Shown here piece after piece: positions 16,723-27,460 of a stretch of 64,000 bases of DNA. Position 1 is the first letter of the stretch. Each line of letters begins with the position of its first letter. Made by a program: the position numbers and the translations under genes. The stretch is from Thermoproteota archaeon (lineage in GTDB: Archaea > Thermoproteota > Methanomethylicia > Methanomethylicales > Methanomethylicaceae). The notes under the pieces were generated by a model. The model was given only the letters and a program-made list of their open reading frames with translations, had not been told where the DNA came from and searched no databases. The stretch spans positions 124,001 to 188,000 of the forward strand of contig JAJHRG010000002.1 in the NCBI GenBank assembly GCA_020832905.1. The letters are read 5' to 3'.

Positions 16723-18387
16723 TTAGTTATTTATTTCTCTTCTTTTTTGAATAAATTCTACTATTTTATCTGCATTAATTTTTCTATTCTTTAGTGCCAT
16801 AGTCTTTGTTATTGGACTAATTCCATTTAATTCATTAACTAGTGTATTCTGAATTTCTACTTTATCTTCTTTTTTCATATTAATTGTATATTTTTTCCAT
16901 GATTCATATGCTCTTCCTATTCTAGAAAGTAAAATATTTTGTGCTTCAGGATTATCTTTTGTTATTTCTATGATTTGACGTATTCTTTCCTGTATTCTTC
17001 TTCCTACTTCTTCTCTTTCTTTAGGTGTAAGCTTTGTTCTTGTCATTAATTCATATTCTTTTCCAATTATTTCAGGTGGTTTTATTAATAGATTTGTTTT
17101 TACATTTTTAGCAAGAATTTCTACTGCTCTAGAATCTCCTTCAAGTTCATGTGGAATAGTAGCTGCATATAAAATAAGACTATCTGCATATTCTGCTTCA
17201 CTTGTTTTATATTTATTAATAATATTCATTACTTTTCCTGATGATACTATAGGTATATTATGAGAACTAGGTAACACATGTTTAATTGATTCACTTAATG
17301 CTGTAGTAGCACCTATAGTAGAAGCACTTACTTCTTTTAAAATAGCACCTTTAAGTGATAATTCACCAGTTTTAATAGCTGTAGAAAGAGTAGGTAAAAC
17401 TCTTAATCCAGCTATAGTAGAACCTGTAATAACTCCAATACCACTCATTATAGCACCTGTAGTTGCTCCAGTTATTGTACTAGATATAGAAATTACTAAG
17501 GAGCCTAAATGTGGAATTAAAATAGTCATAATTAAAGAGCTAATAAGAAGAATTCCTAATGATATTAATGTCTTCATTAATTCAGATATAGAAGCATTAG
17601 TAATAACACTATATCCAAAAGTAAAGAAGAAAGCAACAATTACTGATGCTAATATTCCACCTATTAATACTTGTATAAGTAAATCTGCAATTCTATCAAC
17701 ATAAGGTATTAATCTCATAACAATTAAAATAGGAATAAGAGCATAAATTATACCTATAAGGAAAATTCTAAAAATTCCCATTATTATTATGCTTATATAT
17801 GTAATTAAAACATAAATAAATAAAAATATATTCATTATTCCTGCTGCTAATATTGATGATGGATCACTTTCTAAAGTCCATTTTACTGATGATGCATAAC
17901 TAAGAATTTCTTCTATGGCATTAGAAGGAATTATTCCATTAGGTGATGGAAATGTTATATAGTTTATTATAGCAGCTATTGCATCATATATTATTGGAAA
18001 TAAATAAATTAATATAATTGATGTAATTGTACCTGTAAGAATTCTAAAAGCAGTTCCTTCACTTATAAGCTTAAAGTTTTGTAGTAAAAAAGAAAAAGCT
18101 GCAATAATTATAAGAAAAGCAAGAAGATAAAAAGCAACAATTCTTGATCCAGCATAAAGATATGTCATAGATTTACCTATCATAAAGTTATAACTACTAT
18201 TAGTAAGAGGAGAAAATCCATAAATACTTTCATCCCAAAATGGACGAGGAATTTCAATTAAAAGTAAATAAATAGATTGTGGTAAATTTAATGCATTTAT
18301 TATTCCTTCAACTAAAGATGGAAAAGCTAAATTTATTATACTTATTATTATAGTAATGATTGGAATAATTGCTAAAAGAGATAACAT
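16723..18387 (-). CDS. VirB6/TrbL-like polytopic membrane protein
   Basis: A 554-residue protein. Residues 1-330 contain about eight hydrophobic helices with long loops. The core GIFRIFLIGIIYALIPILIV followed by IADLLIQVLIGGILASVIVA matches the VirB6/TrbL/CedA style of conjugation-pore proteins. Residues 330-554 are soluble and helical with many charged residues. VirB6-like proteins form the inner-membrane channel. It lies upstream of the PrgI-like and VirB4-like genes with an 87-base gap, perhaps holding its own promoter. Family assignment is by topology and context more than by sequence. Confidence 0.6.
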   Translation of the reverse strand: MLSLLAIIPIITIIISIINLAFPSLVEGIINALNLPQSIYLLLIEIPRPFWDESIYGFSPLTNSSYNFMIGKSMTYLYAGSRIVAFYLLAFLIIIAAFSFLLQNFKLISEGTAFRILTGTITSIILIYLFPIIYDAIAAIINYITFPSPNGIIPSNAIEEILSYASSVKWTLESDPSSILAAGIMNIFLFIYVLITYISIIIMGIFRIFLIGIIYALIPILIVMRLIPYVDRIADLLIQVLIGGILASVIVAFFFTFGYSVITNASISELMKTLISLGILLISSLIMTILIPHLGSLVISISSTITGATTGAIMSGIGVITGSTIAGLRVLPTLSTAIKTGELSLKGAILKEVSASTIGATTALSESIKHVLPSSHNIPIVSSGKVMNIINKYKTSEAEYADSLILYAATIPHELEGDSRAVEILAKNVKTNLLIKPPEIIGKEYELMTRTKLTPKEREEVGRRIQERIRQIIEITKDNPEAQNILLSRIGRAYESWKKYTINMKKEDKVEIQNTLVNELNGISPITKTMALKNRKINADKIVEFIQKRREINN

Positions 18388-18405
18388 TTTCTCATTATTA
18401 TTATA

Positions 18406-20148
18406 TTATTTCAAAAATTTAAAGGAGAATTTTCTTAATAAATTATAAGTAATGATTATTACCATTAGTAATAATACTATAATGAAAATTTCATTATTAA
18501 TAGATTCATTAGAATAAAAAGAAATCTCTCCAATTTTTATAATAAGTGAATTTCCCCAAACATCTATAATTTCTGCAAAAATTGTAGTATTTTTATAAAT
18601 ATTTTGAGGTTTTTTAATCCATAGATGATAATTATTTTCTTTAGAATATTTTTGTGTCCAATTTTTATCATAAAAAATAATTTTTGAGTTATTATCCATA
18701 TAAAATAATGATAATTTTTTAATTGCTTGATTTGTAGTTATGTTTATTTCAAACCAAGATGAATAATCTTTAAAATCATTTATTTGAGCTTTTAAATTCA
18801 TATCAATATTAAATTCTTCTTTATTAAAATCAATATAAACAGGTACCCAGCTATTTGTATTAATGATAGTAAAGTTATAAGTACATGATAAAGTTCTTGG
18901 TATAAGAATAAATATTTGAGAGCTATTTGTTTTAATGATTATATCTGTAATATTTATATAATCTTTATTCCATTCTTGAATAAACCATTCATCATTTTCT
19001 GGTGGATTAAAAAGCTCATTAAAGAACTTATCATCATTATAAATTTTAGTTATTAAAATATGAGTTTCATTAAATGAAGAAAAAATATTAGTAGGCATTC
19101 TAATCTTTAAGTAAGGAAGATTAATAGAAGCATTTCTAGTTATAAAGGGAAATTTTGACCAGTAAAGTATTATATTTACATCAAGTTCTTGAATATTAAG
19201 TTTTTCAATATTATAATCAAGTGAAAATAAGAATTTAGCATATCTATTCTTTGATGTAAATACTTTTTCCTCAAAATTTTTAGCTATTGGACCATATTCT
19301 GAACAATTTATATATGCTATATAAATTGATGATTTATTTAAAATAATATTAGTAATAGATTTAATCCAAGATGTTGCATTATCAATAATATCATCTAATG
19401 TAATAGATCTAATATCATAAAACCCCTTTGTAGAAAGTAATTGAAAATCTTTAGATGAATTTATAAAAAGAATAGATTTTCCAATTGTTTTTACTAAATA
19501 TTTATCAATAATAGCTCTTTGTTTTAAATTATGATTAGGACCATTACCATCATATCTTATTAATAATGCTAAATCCATTCTATATGTTGTAATTGCATCT
19601 CCTTTTAAAACTGGATATAATATAAGAGTAAAATTAGGATTATATTCAACAACTTCTAATTGAAATGATTTAGTAATTTTTAATGAATAAGAATCCCAAT
19701 AAATTTTCCATCTCCAATCATAACCTATAATACTTTCATTTTCATATAATGGATATGTTTCATTTAGCCAATATTGATAATGATAAGTAATATAAAAAAT
19801 AATGTTAACTGTATAAATACCAGATGGAATATTTGCAATTGTACAAATTATTTCATTATTTGAAAAATTTACATTACTTATACATTCACTTAAAACTTCA
19901 ATTTTTTCTAATGTATAATAATAATGACATAAGTTTCCATTACTATCATAAAATGTACCATTAGATGGAATAGAATACATTATAATAAAAGAATCTCCTG
20001 GATAAAATGTACCATCTTCATTATTAGTAATAGGAATAATTGAAATTTTTATATCATCTTTATTACAATTAACAAATTGAATTAAATTAAAAATTATTAT
20101 TAAGAAGGAAATAATGAAAATAATTTTATATAATTTCATAAAGATCAT
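18406..20148 (-). CDS. Secreted, membrane-anchored beta-rich protein of unknown family
   Basis: A 580-residue protein with an N-terminal signal peptide (LYKIIFIISFLIIIFNLI, ending near residue 26). A long Asn/Ser/Thr/Tyr-rich extracytoplasmic domain has many N-glycosylation sequons, and a single C-terminal helix (IFIIVLLLMVIIITYNLL) is followed by basic residues. This topology places it on the outer face of the membrane. It lies between the pilus platform gene (overlap of 4 bases) and the VirB6-like gene, so it may bridge the two halves of the machine. No family is recognised. Confidence 0.7.
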   Translation of the reverse strand: MIFMKLYKIIFIISFLIIIFNLIQFVNCNKDDIKISIIPITNNEDGTFYPGDSFIIMYSIPSNGTFYDSNGNLCHYYYTLEKIEVLSECISNVNFSNNEIICTIANIPSGIYTVNIIFYITYHYQYWLNETYPLYENESIIGYDWRWKIYWDSYSLKITKSFQLEVVEYNPNFTLILYPVLKGDAITTYRMDLALLIRYDGNGPNHNLKQRAIIDKYLVKTIGKSILFINSSKDFQLLSTKGFYDIRSITLDDIIDNATSWIKSITNIILNKSSIYIAYINCSEYGPIAKNFEEKVFTSKNRYAKFLFSLDYNIEKLNIQELDVNIILYWSKFPFITRNASINLPYLKIRMPTNIFSSFNETHILITKIYNDDKFFNELFNPPENDEWFIQEWNKDYINITDIIIKTNSSQIFILIPRTLSCTYNFTIINTNSWVPVYIDFNKEEFNIDMNLKAQINDFKDYSSWFEINITTNQAIKKLSLFYMDNNSKIIFYDKNWTQKYSKENNYHLWIKKPQNIYKNTTIFAEIIDVWGNSLIIKIGEISFYSNESINNEIFIIVLLLMVIIITYNLLRKFSFKFLK

Positions 20149-21776
20149 CTAAATCCAAATAGAAGATTTATTAATTTCATATCTCTTAAAATAAATATAG
20201 TAATAATTGCTATTGTAATACATATAATAGATGATTTTAATCCATCTACAACTGAGCCACCATTTGAAATTTTTCCTCCTAAAAGTCCTAATAAATAAGC
20301 ATTTAGTATTACACAAGAATATGCTATAAGAGATAATAAAGGTACACTTTCTAGTTTAATAATTTCTATTCCAAAATAATAAGCATTTAATTCAATAGAT
20401 ATATTAGTAAAAATTCTAATAATAACATCTACTATTATTGTTATGGAAAATGGTAGTATTACTGAATTTATATAACATGAAAATTTGAAAAGTGATGTTT
20501 GAGATTCAAGTTCTTTCATACTTGTATAAATATTATTCATAAGATCTGAAAGAGCACTCATTGACTTTGCATTTGCTCCTATCTCTTCAGCTTTTTCTAA
20601 AATTTCAAAATAAATTTTAGCAATCCATGGCATTTTTAAGTAGGATATAGTTCTACTAATAGAATATCCAATACTAATATGAGAAGCAATTCTTTTTAGT
20701 AAATTATTGAAAAAAGAAGATGATGAATTTTCAGAAAGTAAAATAATTGCTCTAGATGGAGAATTTCCTTTTTTTACTTCTTCTGCAATTGATCTAGAAA
20801 AAGATGGAAGAAGAGAAAGAATTTGTTTAGTTTTTCTTCTTTCTCTTTCATATAAAATAGTAATTGGTAATGAAAATAATATAATTGTAATTGCAAGAAG
20901 ATAATCAAAACTTATTGCTTTTGTACTATAGTATAAGATAATAGCAACTGGAAAAGAAATAAGAGATAATAAAAAGTACTTTATGTTTATAGGTTCTGAA
21001 AGTTCTTTTGGATAATATGAGTCAATAATCATAGAAATTATTAGTGCAAAAATACATGGTAATACAATACAAGAAAGAAAAATATGCTTTATTTCAATAA
21101 TACTTGAAAAGATAATACTAATAGTTATTACTGCCATTGGAATAACTATAAATACTATCATTTGAGCTGAAGCTATTATAGAAAATTTATCTGACATTAT
21201 TTTTAATCTTGATAAGAGATATGAAAATGATTTAATGAGTTCATCTCTCATTATTAAAAATGGAGATTCTCCAGATCTTTCTGCAGTTACTATAGATGAA
21301 AATAATTCTCTTACAGCTTGAGATGGATGGAAATTTGATTCAAAAATAATAGCTTCAATTGGACTTAAAGCATAAAGTCTTCTAATTCTATCTATTCTTT
21401 CAGCTTCTTTCTTAAAAGCTTTAAGAAAATTAAAACTAGATAAGTTTAGTACAGCTTTTGATATAGAGTAAGAAGATGCTGCAGCAATTGTTAAATAAGT
21501 AATAACAAATGGTAATTCTTGTTCACATAATAATTTTCTTTTTCTTACTGAAAATATAGGATAGCATATATAAATTATGGGAATTATTATTACAAAAATA
21601 CTAAGAATTATATTAAATAATGCAAGTAATATAGCAGAAATTAAAGATACTAAAATAATTATCATAAGCTTAGATATGTAATCTTGTGGTGTAATATTAA
21701 GCTCAGATGAATATATTATTTTACTAAACTTTTTAATTAAAAATAATTTAAAAAAATCAATTATTTTTCTATTCAA
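20145..21776 (-). CDS. GspF/TadC/FlaJ-type pilus platform protein
   Basis: A 543-residue membrane protein with two repeated type II secretion F domains. The first is cytoplasmic, around residues 85-200 (FHPSQAVRELFSSIVTAERSGESPF). The second is around 330-430 (SFSRSIAEEVKKGNSPSRAI, then EKAEEIGANAKSMSALSDLM). Each is followed by hydrophobic helices, giving about nine in total. The arrangement matches the archaeal FlaJ/PilC-type platform on which a hexameric ATPase assembles pilins. It overlaps the ATPase gene by 8 bases. Archaellum-specific fla genes are absent, so a type IV pilus or Tad-like system is the better reading. Confidence 0.85.
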   Translation of the reverse strand: MNRKIIDFFKLFLIKKFSKIIYSSELNITPQDYISKLMIIILVSLISAILLALFNIILSIFVIIIPIIYICYPIFSVRKRKLLCEQELPFVITYLTIAAASSYSISKAVLNLSSFNFLKAFKKEAERIDRIRRLYALSPIEAIIFESNFHPSQAVRELFSSIVTAERSGESPFLIMRDELIKSFSYLLSRLKIMSDKFSIIASAQMIVFIVIPMAVITISIIFSSIIEIKHIFLSCIVLPCIFALIISMIIDSYYPKELSEPINIKYFLLSLISFPVAIILYYSTKAISFDYLLAITIILFSLPITILYERERRKTKQILSLLPSFSRSIAEEVKKGNSPSRAIILLSENSSSSFFNNLLKRIASHISIGYSISRTISYLKMPWIAKIYFEILEKAEEIGANAKSMSALSDLMNNIYTSMKELESQTSLFKFSCYINSVILPFSITIIVDVIIRIFTNISIELNAYYFGIEIIKLESVPLLSLIAYSCVILNAYLLGLLGGKISNGGSVVDGLKSSIICITIAIITIFILRDMKLINLLFGFR

Positions 21777-23328
21777 TTAACTGAACCTCGGGAATAAGTA
21801 ATTCCTCAGGTATATCTTCATATTCATATAATTTCCAAACTAATTCTGTTACTTTAGTATGTAAAGTAAGTTCAGGTTTTTTATATCCTAGTAAATATAA
21901 TAATTGTAGAAATTTTGTATAAAGTTTATATTCTTCAATTAGTTTTTCTCTAGGAATAAACTCCATAATTTTACTAGCAGTATTAGATTCAAATGGATCT
22001 CTTACTTTAATAAAAGAATCACTTTCTAAGTTATATTTAAATAAACAAATTGGTTTAATTGATGAATTAATATCATAAATTCCCATTACTCTTTTTACTT
22101 TAATTTTTTCTCCCATATTTTTAATGTAAAGTGACTTCATAATAACAATAGTTGATAACTCTTTAAGAGAACCTTCTGCTACATTTATGGGATCACTTTT
22201 AAGTCTCTCTATAGCACCTTCTGGAGTTTCTGCATGTAATGATGTTATTCCTCCATGACCAGTAGCAATTGCTTGTGCCCAAACTCTTCCTTCTTCTCCT
22301 CTTATTTCTCCTACTATTATGTAACTAGCAGGATATCTAAGTGCATGTTTAACTAAATCAAACATTCTTATTTCTCCTTCTTCTTCTACTGTAGATGATT
22401 CTCTTGTAATTAATGAAATCCAATTTTGTCTTGCTAATTTTAATTCAGGAGTATCTTCACATGTTACAACTATTTGATCTGCAGGAATAAGAGAACATAA
22501 AGCATTTATTAGTGAAGTTTTTCCTGAACCAACAGGTCCACAAACTAAAATAGCTTTTTTATATTTAACTAAAAGCATTAACCATGCTGCCATTTCTGGA
22601 CTAATTGTTTTCATCATCATTATAGATGTTATTGACCAAGGTTGCTTTGGAAATTTTCTTATACTAAAAGATGGCTTATCAGAAACTTCTCTTGAATATG
22701 TTACTGTTAATCTATCATTTGTAGGTAATCTAATAGATATTATGGGATTATGAAGAGATATTGATTTTCCTGATAAATATACAAGTCTTTCAATATATTT
22801 ATTAAATTCTGATTCTGACATGGATATATTGACTTTTAATGATCCAAAAAGCTTATGATTACATGTTGTTCCATCTGGCCATGCAGTAATATCTTCAATA
22901 TTATCATCTTGTATTAAAACATCATAAACTCCATATCCTAATATTTCTCTTCTTAAAAAATAATAAAGTACTTCATTATTTACTCCAAGTTTTTCAATAT
23001 ATTTTCTAAAGAGATTTTCATCTTTAAGTGCAGATGTAGGTATTGAAAAAAGAAGTTGAGAAGAAATTTTCTCTAATTGCTCTTTTTCTTCTTCAGAAAT
23101 AAATGGATCATTTATTATATATTGATCATCAACAATTGTTACTGTACTTAATCCAACATTATATTGAGCTCTTATTATTCCATCAGGAATAGGAGAATTT
23201 ATTATATTTATCTTTAAGATTGGAAAATCTAAAGAGTTATTATTTTTACTAATAGCTAATGACTTATTTATTTTAATTAGCTTACGAATTTTACTTATTA
23301 TTATCTTATTAATATAATTTCTTAACAT
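21769..23328 (-). CDS. TadA/PilB/VirB11-type secretion ATPase
   Basis: A 519-residue ATPase of the type II/IV secretion superfamily. The N-terminal domain spans to about residue 220. Walker A is GPVGSGKT (264-271), the Asp box ICEDTPELKL-like segment is VTCEDTPELKLARQ (288-301), Walker B is YIIVGEIRGEE (336-346) and the His box is TGHGGITSLHAETPEGAIERL (356-376). All catalytic motifs are intact. It should drive assembly of the neighbouring pilins with the GspF-like platform. Because VirB11 belongs to the same family, it could also serve the conjugation-type genes downstream. Confidence 0.92.
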   Translation of the reverse strand: MLRNYINKIIISKIRKLIKINKSLAISKNNNSLDFPILKINIINSPIPDGIIRAQYNVGLSTVTIVDDQYIINDPFISEEEKEQLEKISSQLLFSIPTSALKDENLFRKYIEKLGVNNEVLYYFLRREILGYGVYDVLIQDDNIEDITAWPDGTTCNHKLFGSLKVNISMSESEFNKYIERLVYLSGKSISLHNPIISIRLPTNDRLTVTYSREVSDKPSFSIRKFPKQPWSITSIMMMKTISPEMAAWLMLLVKYKKAILVCGPVGSGKTSLINALCSLIPADQIVVTCEDTPELKLARQNWISLITRESSTVEEEGEIRMFDLVKHALRYPASYIIVGEIRGEEGRVWAQAIATGHGGITSLHAETPEGAIERLKSDPINVAEGSLKELSTIVIMKSLYIKNMGEKIKVKRVMGIYDINSSIKPICLFKYNLESDSFIKVRDPFESNTASKIMEFIPREKLIEEYKLYTKFLQLLYLLGYKKPELTLHTKVTELVWKLYEYEDIPEELLIPEVQLIE

Positions 23329-23357
23329 AATCTCACTTCAATAAAAAAAGAAAAAAA

Positions 23358-23756
23358 TTATTGACAAATTGCTGAGAATTGATAAGTACCAGCACTACTT
23401 ACTATTATTCCATTGTAAATTTTACCTGATTCAAAAGTACCACCAATACTAATAGGTTTGCTATAAACTTCATTAGCACCTATTATAATACTAGAATTAT
23501 ATAGACTATTACCAATTCTTATATATTCTATTGTTGTATTTACATTACCAATATTTTTAATAGTAATATATAATGTTCCATCAGTAGTAATAGTTGGTGT
23601 TCCAATAATAACTAATGATCCTTGTGATACTGCTTTTGAACTAATAGAAGACATCCATGCTATAGTTACTCCAGTAATAGAAAGAGCTGCTACTGTAATT
23701 AGTATAACAATTATAGGTGATGAGATATCTCCCTTATTATTTAGGATTTTTCTCAT
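23358..23756 (-). CDS. Type IV pilin, class III signal peptide
   Basis: A 132-residue pilin. The N-terminus MRKILNNKGDISSPIIVILI has a basic leader, a KG site for the archaeal prepilin peptidase (cleavage after residue 9) and a hydrophobic assembly helix to about residue 36. The rest is a compact beta domain with TLYITIKNIGNVNTTIEYIR, typical of archaellin-like and archaeal pilin folds. It lies directly upstream of the ATPase and platform genes in transcription order and is the best candidate for the major pilin. No prepilin peptidase gene is in the window. Confidence 0.8.
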   Translation of the reverse strand: MRKILNNKGDISSPIIVILITVAALSITGVTIAWMSSISSKAVSQGSLVIIGTPTITTDGTLYITIKNIGNVNTTIEYIRIGNSLYNSSIIIGANEVYSKPISIGGTFESGKIYNGIIVSSAGTYQFSAICQ

Positions 23757-23859
23757 TTTTATACACCTTCCAATTGCTATAATTTTTAGTAAATTTATAA
23801 AGGAGGAACATGAGGAAAATTATTAAAATTAAAAATCTTATTCTTAGAAAGTTCAATTA

Positions 23860-26700
23860 CTAATTTTGTAAATCATTAAGAAAACCCACTAAACATATAC
23901 CTGAATAAGGATCACAAGCAGTAATAGTAACTTTTATTGGTGATATTAATCTCCAAGTATAATTATCAATTCTTTCAATATCTACTAAAATACCATTAAT
24001 AGCAATCTTAGGCTTTACTTCAGGAAGAAGAATATTATTTTCATATGTTTTAAATGTAAAAGTAATAGAATATAAAGTAGAAAAGTGCATTGGAAGAATT
24101 CTTGAAGAAATAATTTTAAGTTCAACTCTATACTTATAATTTACTGTACTTACTTCATAGTAAATTGTATCTATTATAGGATTATACTCTATTATTGTTT
24201 TAATATAGTAAATTTTACCTAATTCAAAAGTATTCTTATAAAATTCTGAATATGGATAAATGAAAATATTACTTGTAAGAGGCCATGTTGTTATATTAAT
24301 TGGTATAATTACTTCACCTAAAGAATTTGCCCAAAATGTATAATTATCTATTACTACTCTCCATCCAGGATTAAGACCAATTATTTTTACACCAGAATAA
24401 TCATCAGGAACTTTTAAGTAATTTATACGAATATAATCTACTCTTCCCCATTGTGGACTAGAATATAAAGCATAACCACTTGGTCCACAACCATAAGTAT
24501 GAAAAACAATTACTATCTTATCAATTTTAGAAACATTATAAGGAAATAGAGTTATAGTAACATTAAGAAGAGGATTTTCTGATTTATTACTTTGTACTAT
24601 AAGATACCAATTATTTTTTTGAATATAATAAACTAGTATTTCGCCCCATGATTCATAAACATAACCAGCTGCAGAATAATAATGAAAATATCCATCAGTT
24701 AATAGTGATATTGTAAAATTCTTACCTATAGAATTAACATCATATATTAAGTAATACCATGCTTCCATTCTTGGTGCTTCATCTCCATAAGGACCAGAAT
24801 AATAACTTAGAGAATTCTCATAAAATATAACATAGCCATTACTTGAAGAAAATGATGGTGTAGTTCCACCAGTTACAAGATTATAAGAAAAACTCCATCC
24901 ATCTATTGAGTTACATTCACTTCCTTTAAATGCTTGTTGTAATTGTATATTAGTAACAGATTTTACAAGAATACCATTAGAATATGTTAACATATAATTC
25001 CAATCTATAGCTTCTGAATACTTTACTAAAGGACGTAAATAATCTCTACTTATTACAGTTATATAACCTTCAAAAGGTTGAGGAATTTCAATTGGTGATA
25101 TAATAATATCAGAACCATTACTAATTATACTCTTTTTTAGTAAATTATTTTGATAAATATTTACAATATCATTTTCTGGAATTCCTTTTATTGTTAATCC
25201 TAAATTACCATAATATGTAATACTTACATTATCAATGTATAAATAAAATGAATAATAATAAGAACCTGAAGAATACCAATTAAATTTTATACTAGTAATA
25301 ATTTGAGATTCATTAAAGCTGATATTATATGAAAGAAGATACCATTGTTGATCTGATATATTAAAATTATCATCTATATTAATATAACTTCCATTTAGTA
25401 ATTTAATAGAAATTCCTTTAAAATAACATCCAAAAGTATTTCCAAAATATTTGTAAAATCTAGTATTGAAGCTAATATTAATTGAAGTACAATAAATAGA
25501 AACATTTCTTTCTATCCATGGATACCATGATGAAAAACCAGTATTTACTGCTCCACAATATTCATAAATTAATGATCCTGAACAACCAAATGAGGCATAT
25601 TGATATGAATTTAATTGTCCTTTTAATCCATTCCAATTATCTATTGAATCACATGAATCAAAAATTGAAATAGTAATAGGTTTATTTTGTAGAGATGAAA
25701 AAATACCAGAATTATAAATAATAGTAGTATTTGCATAGAATTTATCCTTATAAGTATATGTATAATTAATTAAGCCTACTAACATTCCATCTAACTTATT
25801 TGAATAAGAAATTTCACATCCATGTATATTAGAAATTATATTCTTGATAATATTTCCATTATTATCTAGTAAATACCAATCTCCAGCAGATAATCCTGAA
25901 ATTTTAAAATTAGAAGATAATGGTTTTAAGATAATTTTATCAATATTAACCCAATACTCATAATCAGAATATGGTTGAATATTATTATATTCCCATATGT
26001 AAAATCTAATTTCAATTTTTGAGGGTTCAGTATATAGCATACCAGAGCCTATAATAGTTGTTCCATTATTATATGAAAAATATGCACCAGTTGAATTTTG
26101 CCATAATTTACATTGTATAGAATATGTATTAAGAGTTTTAATTGTTTCATTATTGTAAAAAGATACTTTAATTTCTTTAATATAATAGTCTTGAGTTATT
26201 GTGAAAGAGAATATTTTGGTATTAGAAGAATCATATAGTGATATAGTAATATAGAGAGGTGGTGCTCCTGCTATACCACTAGAAACTGCTCTTCCTATAC
26301 TTATAGGAATATATAATTCAAATTCTTTTCCTACAGTATTAAATTCTTTCCACATTTTAAAATCATAAATAGCTCCTCCTATACTATGAAGCCAATTATG
26401 CCATTGTAAATATCCATTTGAAGTTATACCACACCATAAATATCCCCACCAAGATGGACATGTTCCAGAATAAGACCAATTATTATTAATTGCCCATTGA
26501 TCTGCAGAAGTATAAGGTGGATTTGAAAATTCTTCTACAATAATATCATAATCAATATAATTTAATTCCTTAATGATATTCTTACTTTTACTTAAGGATA
26601 TAATGGCATTTTCTCCACTATAATAATTAAAATAACTTGAACTTGATACTAATAGAATAATAATGGGTAAAATTTTAAGGAATATATAAATAAACATCAC
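23860..26700 (-). CDS. Large secreted surface protein, possible minor pilin or adhesin
   Basis: A 946-residue protein with an N-terminal hydrophobic segment (MMFIYIFLKILPIIILLVSSSSYF) and then a long aromatic- and Asn-rich extracellular region. Segments such as YEYWVNIDKI, FYLYIDNVSITYYGN and VDYIRINYLKV recur, suggesting several concanavalin-A/lectin-like beta-sandwich domains. There is no clear C-terminal membrane anchor. Its start overlaps the end of the upstream pilin-like gene by 26 bases, which suggests co-translation and joint assembly. A role as tip adhesin is an inference; no specific family is recognised. Confidence 0.65.
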   Translation of the reverse strand: MMFIYIFLKILPIIILLVSSSSYFNYYSGENAIISLSKSKNIIKELNYIDYDIIVEEFSNPPYTSADQWAINNNWSYSGTCPSWWGYLWCGITSNGYLQWHNWLHSIGGAIYDFKMWKEFNTVGKEFELYIPISIGRAVSSGIAGAPPLYITISLYDSSNTKIFSFTITQDYYIKEIKVSFYNNETIKTLNTYSIQCKLWQNSTGAYFSYNNGTTIIGSGMLYTEPSKIEIRFYIWEYNNIQPYSDYEYWVNIDKIILKPLSSNFKISGLSAGDWYLLDNNGNIIKNIISNIHGCEISYSNKLDGMLVGLINYTYTYKDKFYANTTIIYNSGIFSSLQNKPITISIFDSCDSIDNWNGLKGQLNSYQYASFGCSGSLIYEYCGAVNTGFSSWYPWIERNVSIYCTSINISFNTRFYKYFGNTFGCYFKGISIKLLNGSYINIDDNFNISDQQWYLLSYNISFNESQIITSIKFNWYSSGSYYYSFYLYIDNVSITYYGNLGLTIKGIPENDIVNIYQNNLLKKSIISNGSDIIISPIEIPQPFEGYITVISRDYLRPLVKYSEAIDWNYMLTYSNGILVKSVTNIQLQQAFKGSECNSIDGWSFSYNLVTGGTTPSFSSSNGYVIFYENSLSYYSGPYGDEAPRMEAWYYLIYDVNSIGKNFTISLLTDGYFHYYSAAGYVYESWGEILVYYIQKNNWYLIVQSNKSENPLLNVTITLFPYNVSKIDKIVIVFHTYGCGPSGYALYSSPQWGRVDYIRINYLKVPDDYSGVKIIGLNPGWRVVIDNYTFWANSLGEVIIPINITTWPLTSNIFIYPYSEFYKNTFELGKIYYIKTIIEYNPIIDTIYYEVSTVNYKYRVELKIISSRILPMHFSTLYSITFTFKTYENNILLPEVKPKIAINGILVDIERIDNYTWRLISPIKVTITACDPYSGICLVGFLNDLQN

Positions 26701-27460
26701 CTCTAGATATATCTGAATTTATCCATGCTATTGGATACCAAAGAACTAATCTTCCTGTAAATGGCATTCCTGATGGATTTAAAACTAAAAATGAAGAAGA
26801 TAGATCTTTTACTTTAATTGATTTTAATTCATTATCTTGAAATAATTGAACCAATGATAATTGAGGTAAACCATATATAAATATTTGTGAAAATCCTGAA
26901 GGTGGAGACCATGAATTAATAGTTATAGTAAAATCTTGATTAATTGTATAATTGTAATATGGTGAAATTGTTAGATTATATTCATAAATTTTCTCATAAA
27001 TTATTAACCATCCATTTTTTACATCACTTATATTTACATAATTTCCATTTGAATAACCTATTATTCTGAACTTATTATCTGTTATTACAGCTAGATAATC
27101 TCTAGGAAGATTATTTATAATAATATAATTTCCATCAGTTTTATTTTCTAATTTTATAATAGAATTTGATGGAAAATTATATGGAATTGAAAAACCTTTT
27201 CCTGTTCCATTTATTATATTAACAAAATTATTGATATTAGATAGAGATAAAATATAATTAACATAATCATCTGGTGATTTACTTGATGATGCAGTAAATA
27301 GTAAAGATTTAGTTATTTGATTTTTAATTGCAAAAGAATCATTTTCTCTTATAGATATTATAATTGGTAATGTACGAATAATAAGAATAGAGGAAATTAA
27401 AGTAATTACTATAATTAAAGAAGTTATAGTAAATGTAAAGCCTTTTTTAGAAGTTAACAT
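26675..27460 (-). CDS. Pilin-like protein, class III signal peptide
   Basis: A 261-residue protein with the N-terminus MLTSKKGFTFTITSLIIVIT: a basic leader, KKG cleavage site and a hydrophobic helix to about residue 35. The remaining 220 residues are beta-rich and carry several N-glycosylation sequons. It is longer than a standard archaeal pilin, so a minor or tip pilin is likely. It overlaps the 946-residue protein downstream and the next pilin-like gene upstream (14 bases). Confidence 0.7.
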   Translation of the reverse strand: MLTSKKGFTFTITSLIIVITLISSILIIRTLPIIISIRENDSFAIKNQITKSLLFTASSSKSPDDYVNYILSLSNINNFVNIINGTGKGFSIPYNFPSNSIIKLENKTDGNYIIINNLPRDYLAVITDNKFRIIGYSNGNYVNISDVKNGWLIIYEKIYEYNLTISPYYNYTINQDFTITINSWSPPSGFSQIFIYGLPQLSLVQLFQDNELKSIKVKDLSSSFLVLNPSGMPFTGRLVLWYPIAWINSDISRGDVYLYIP

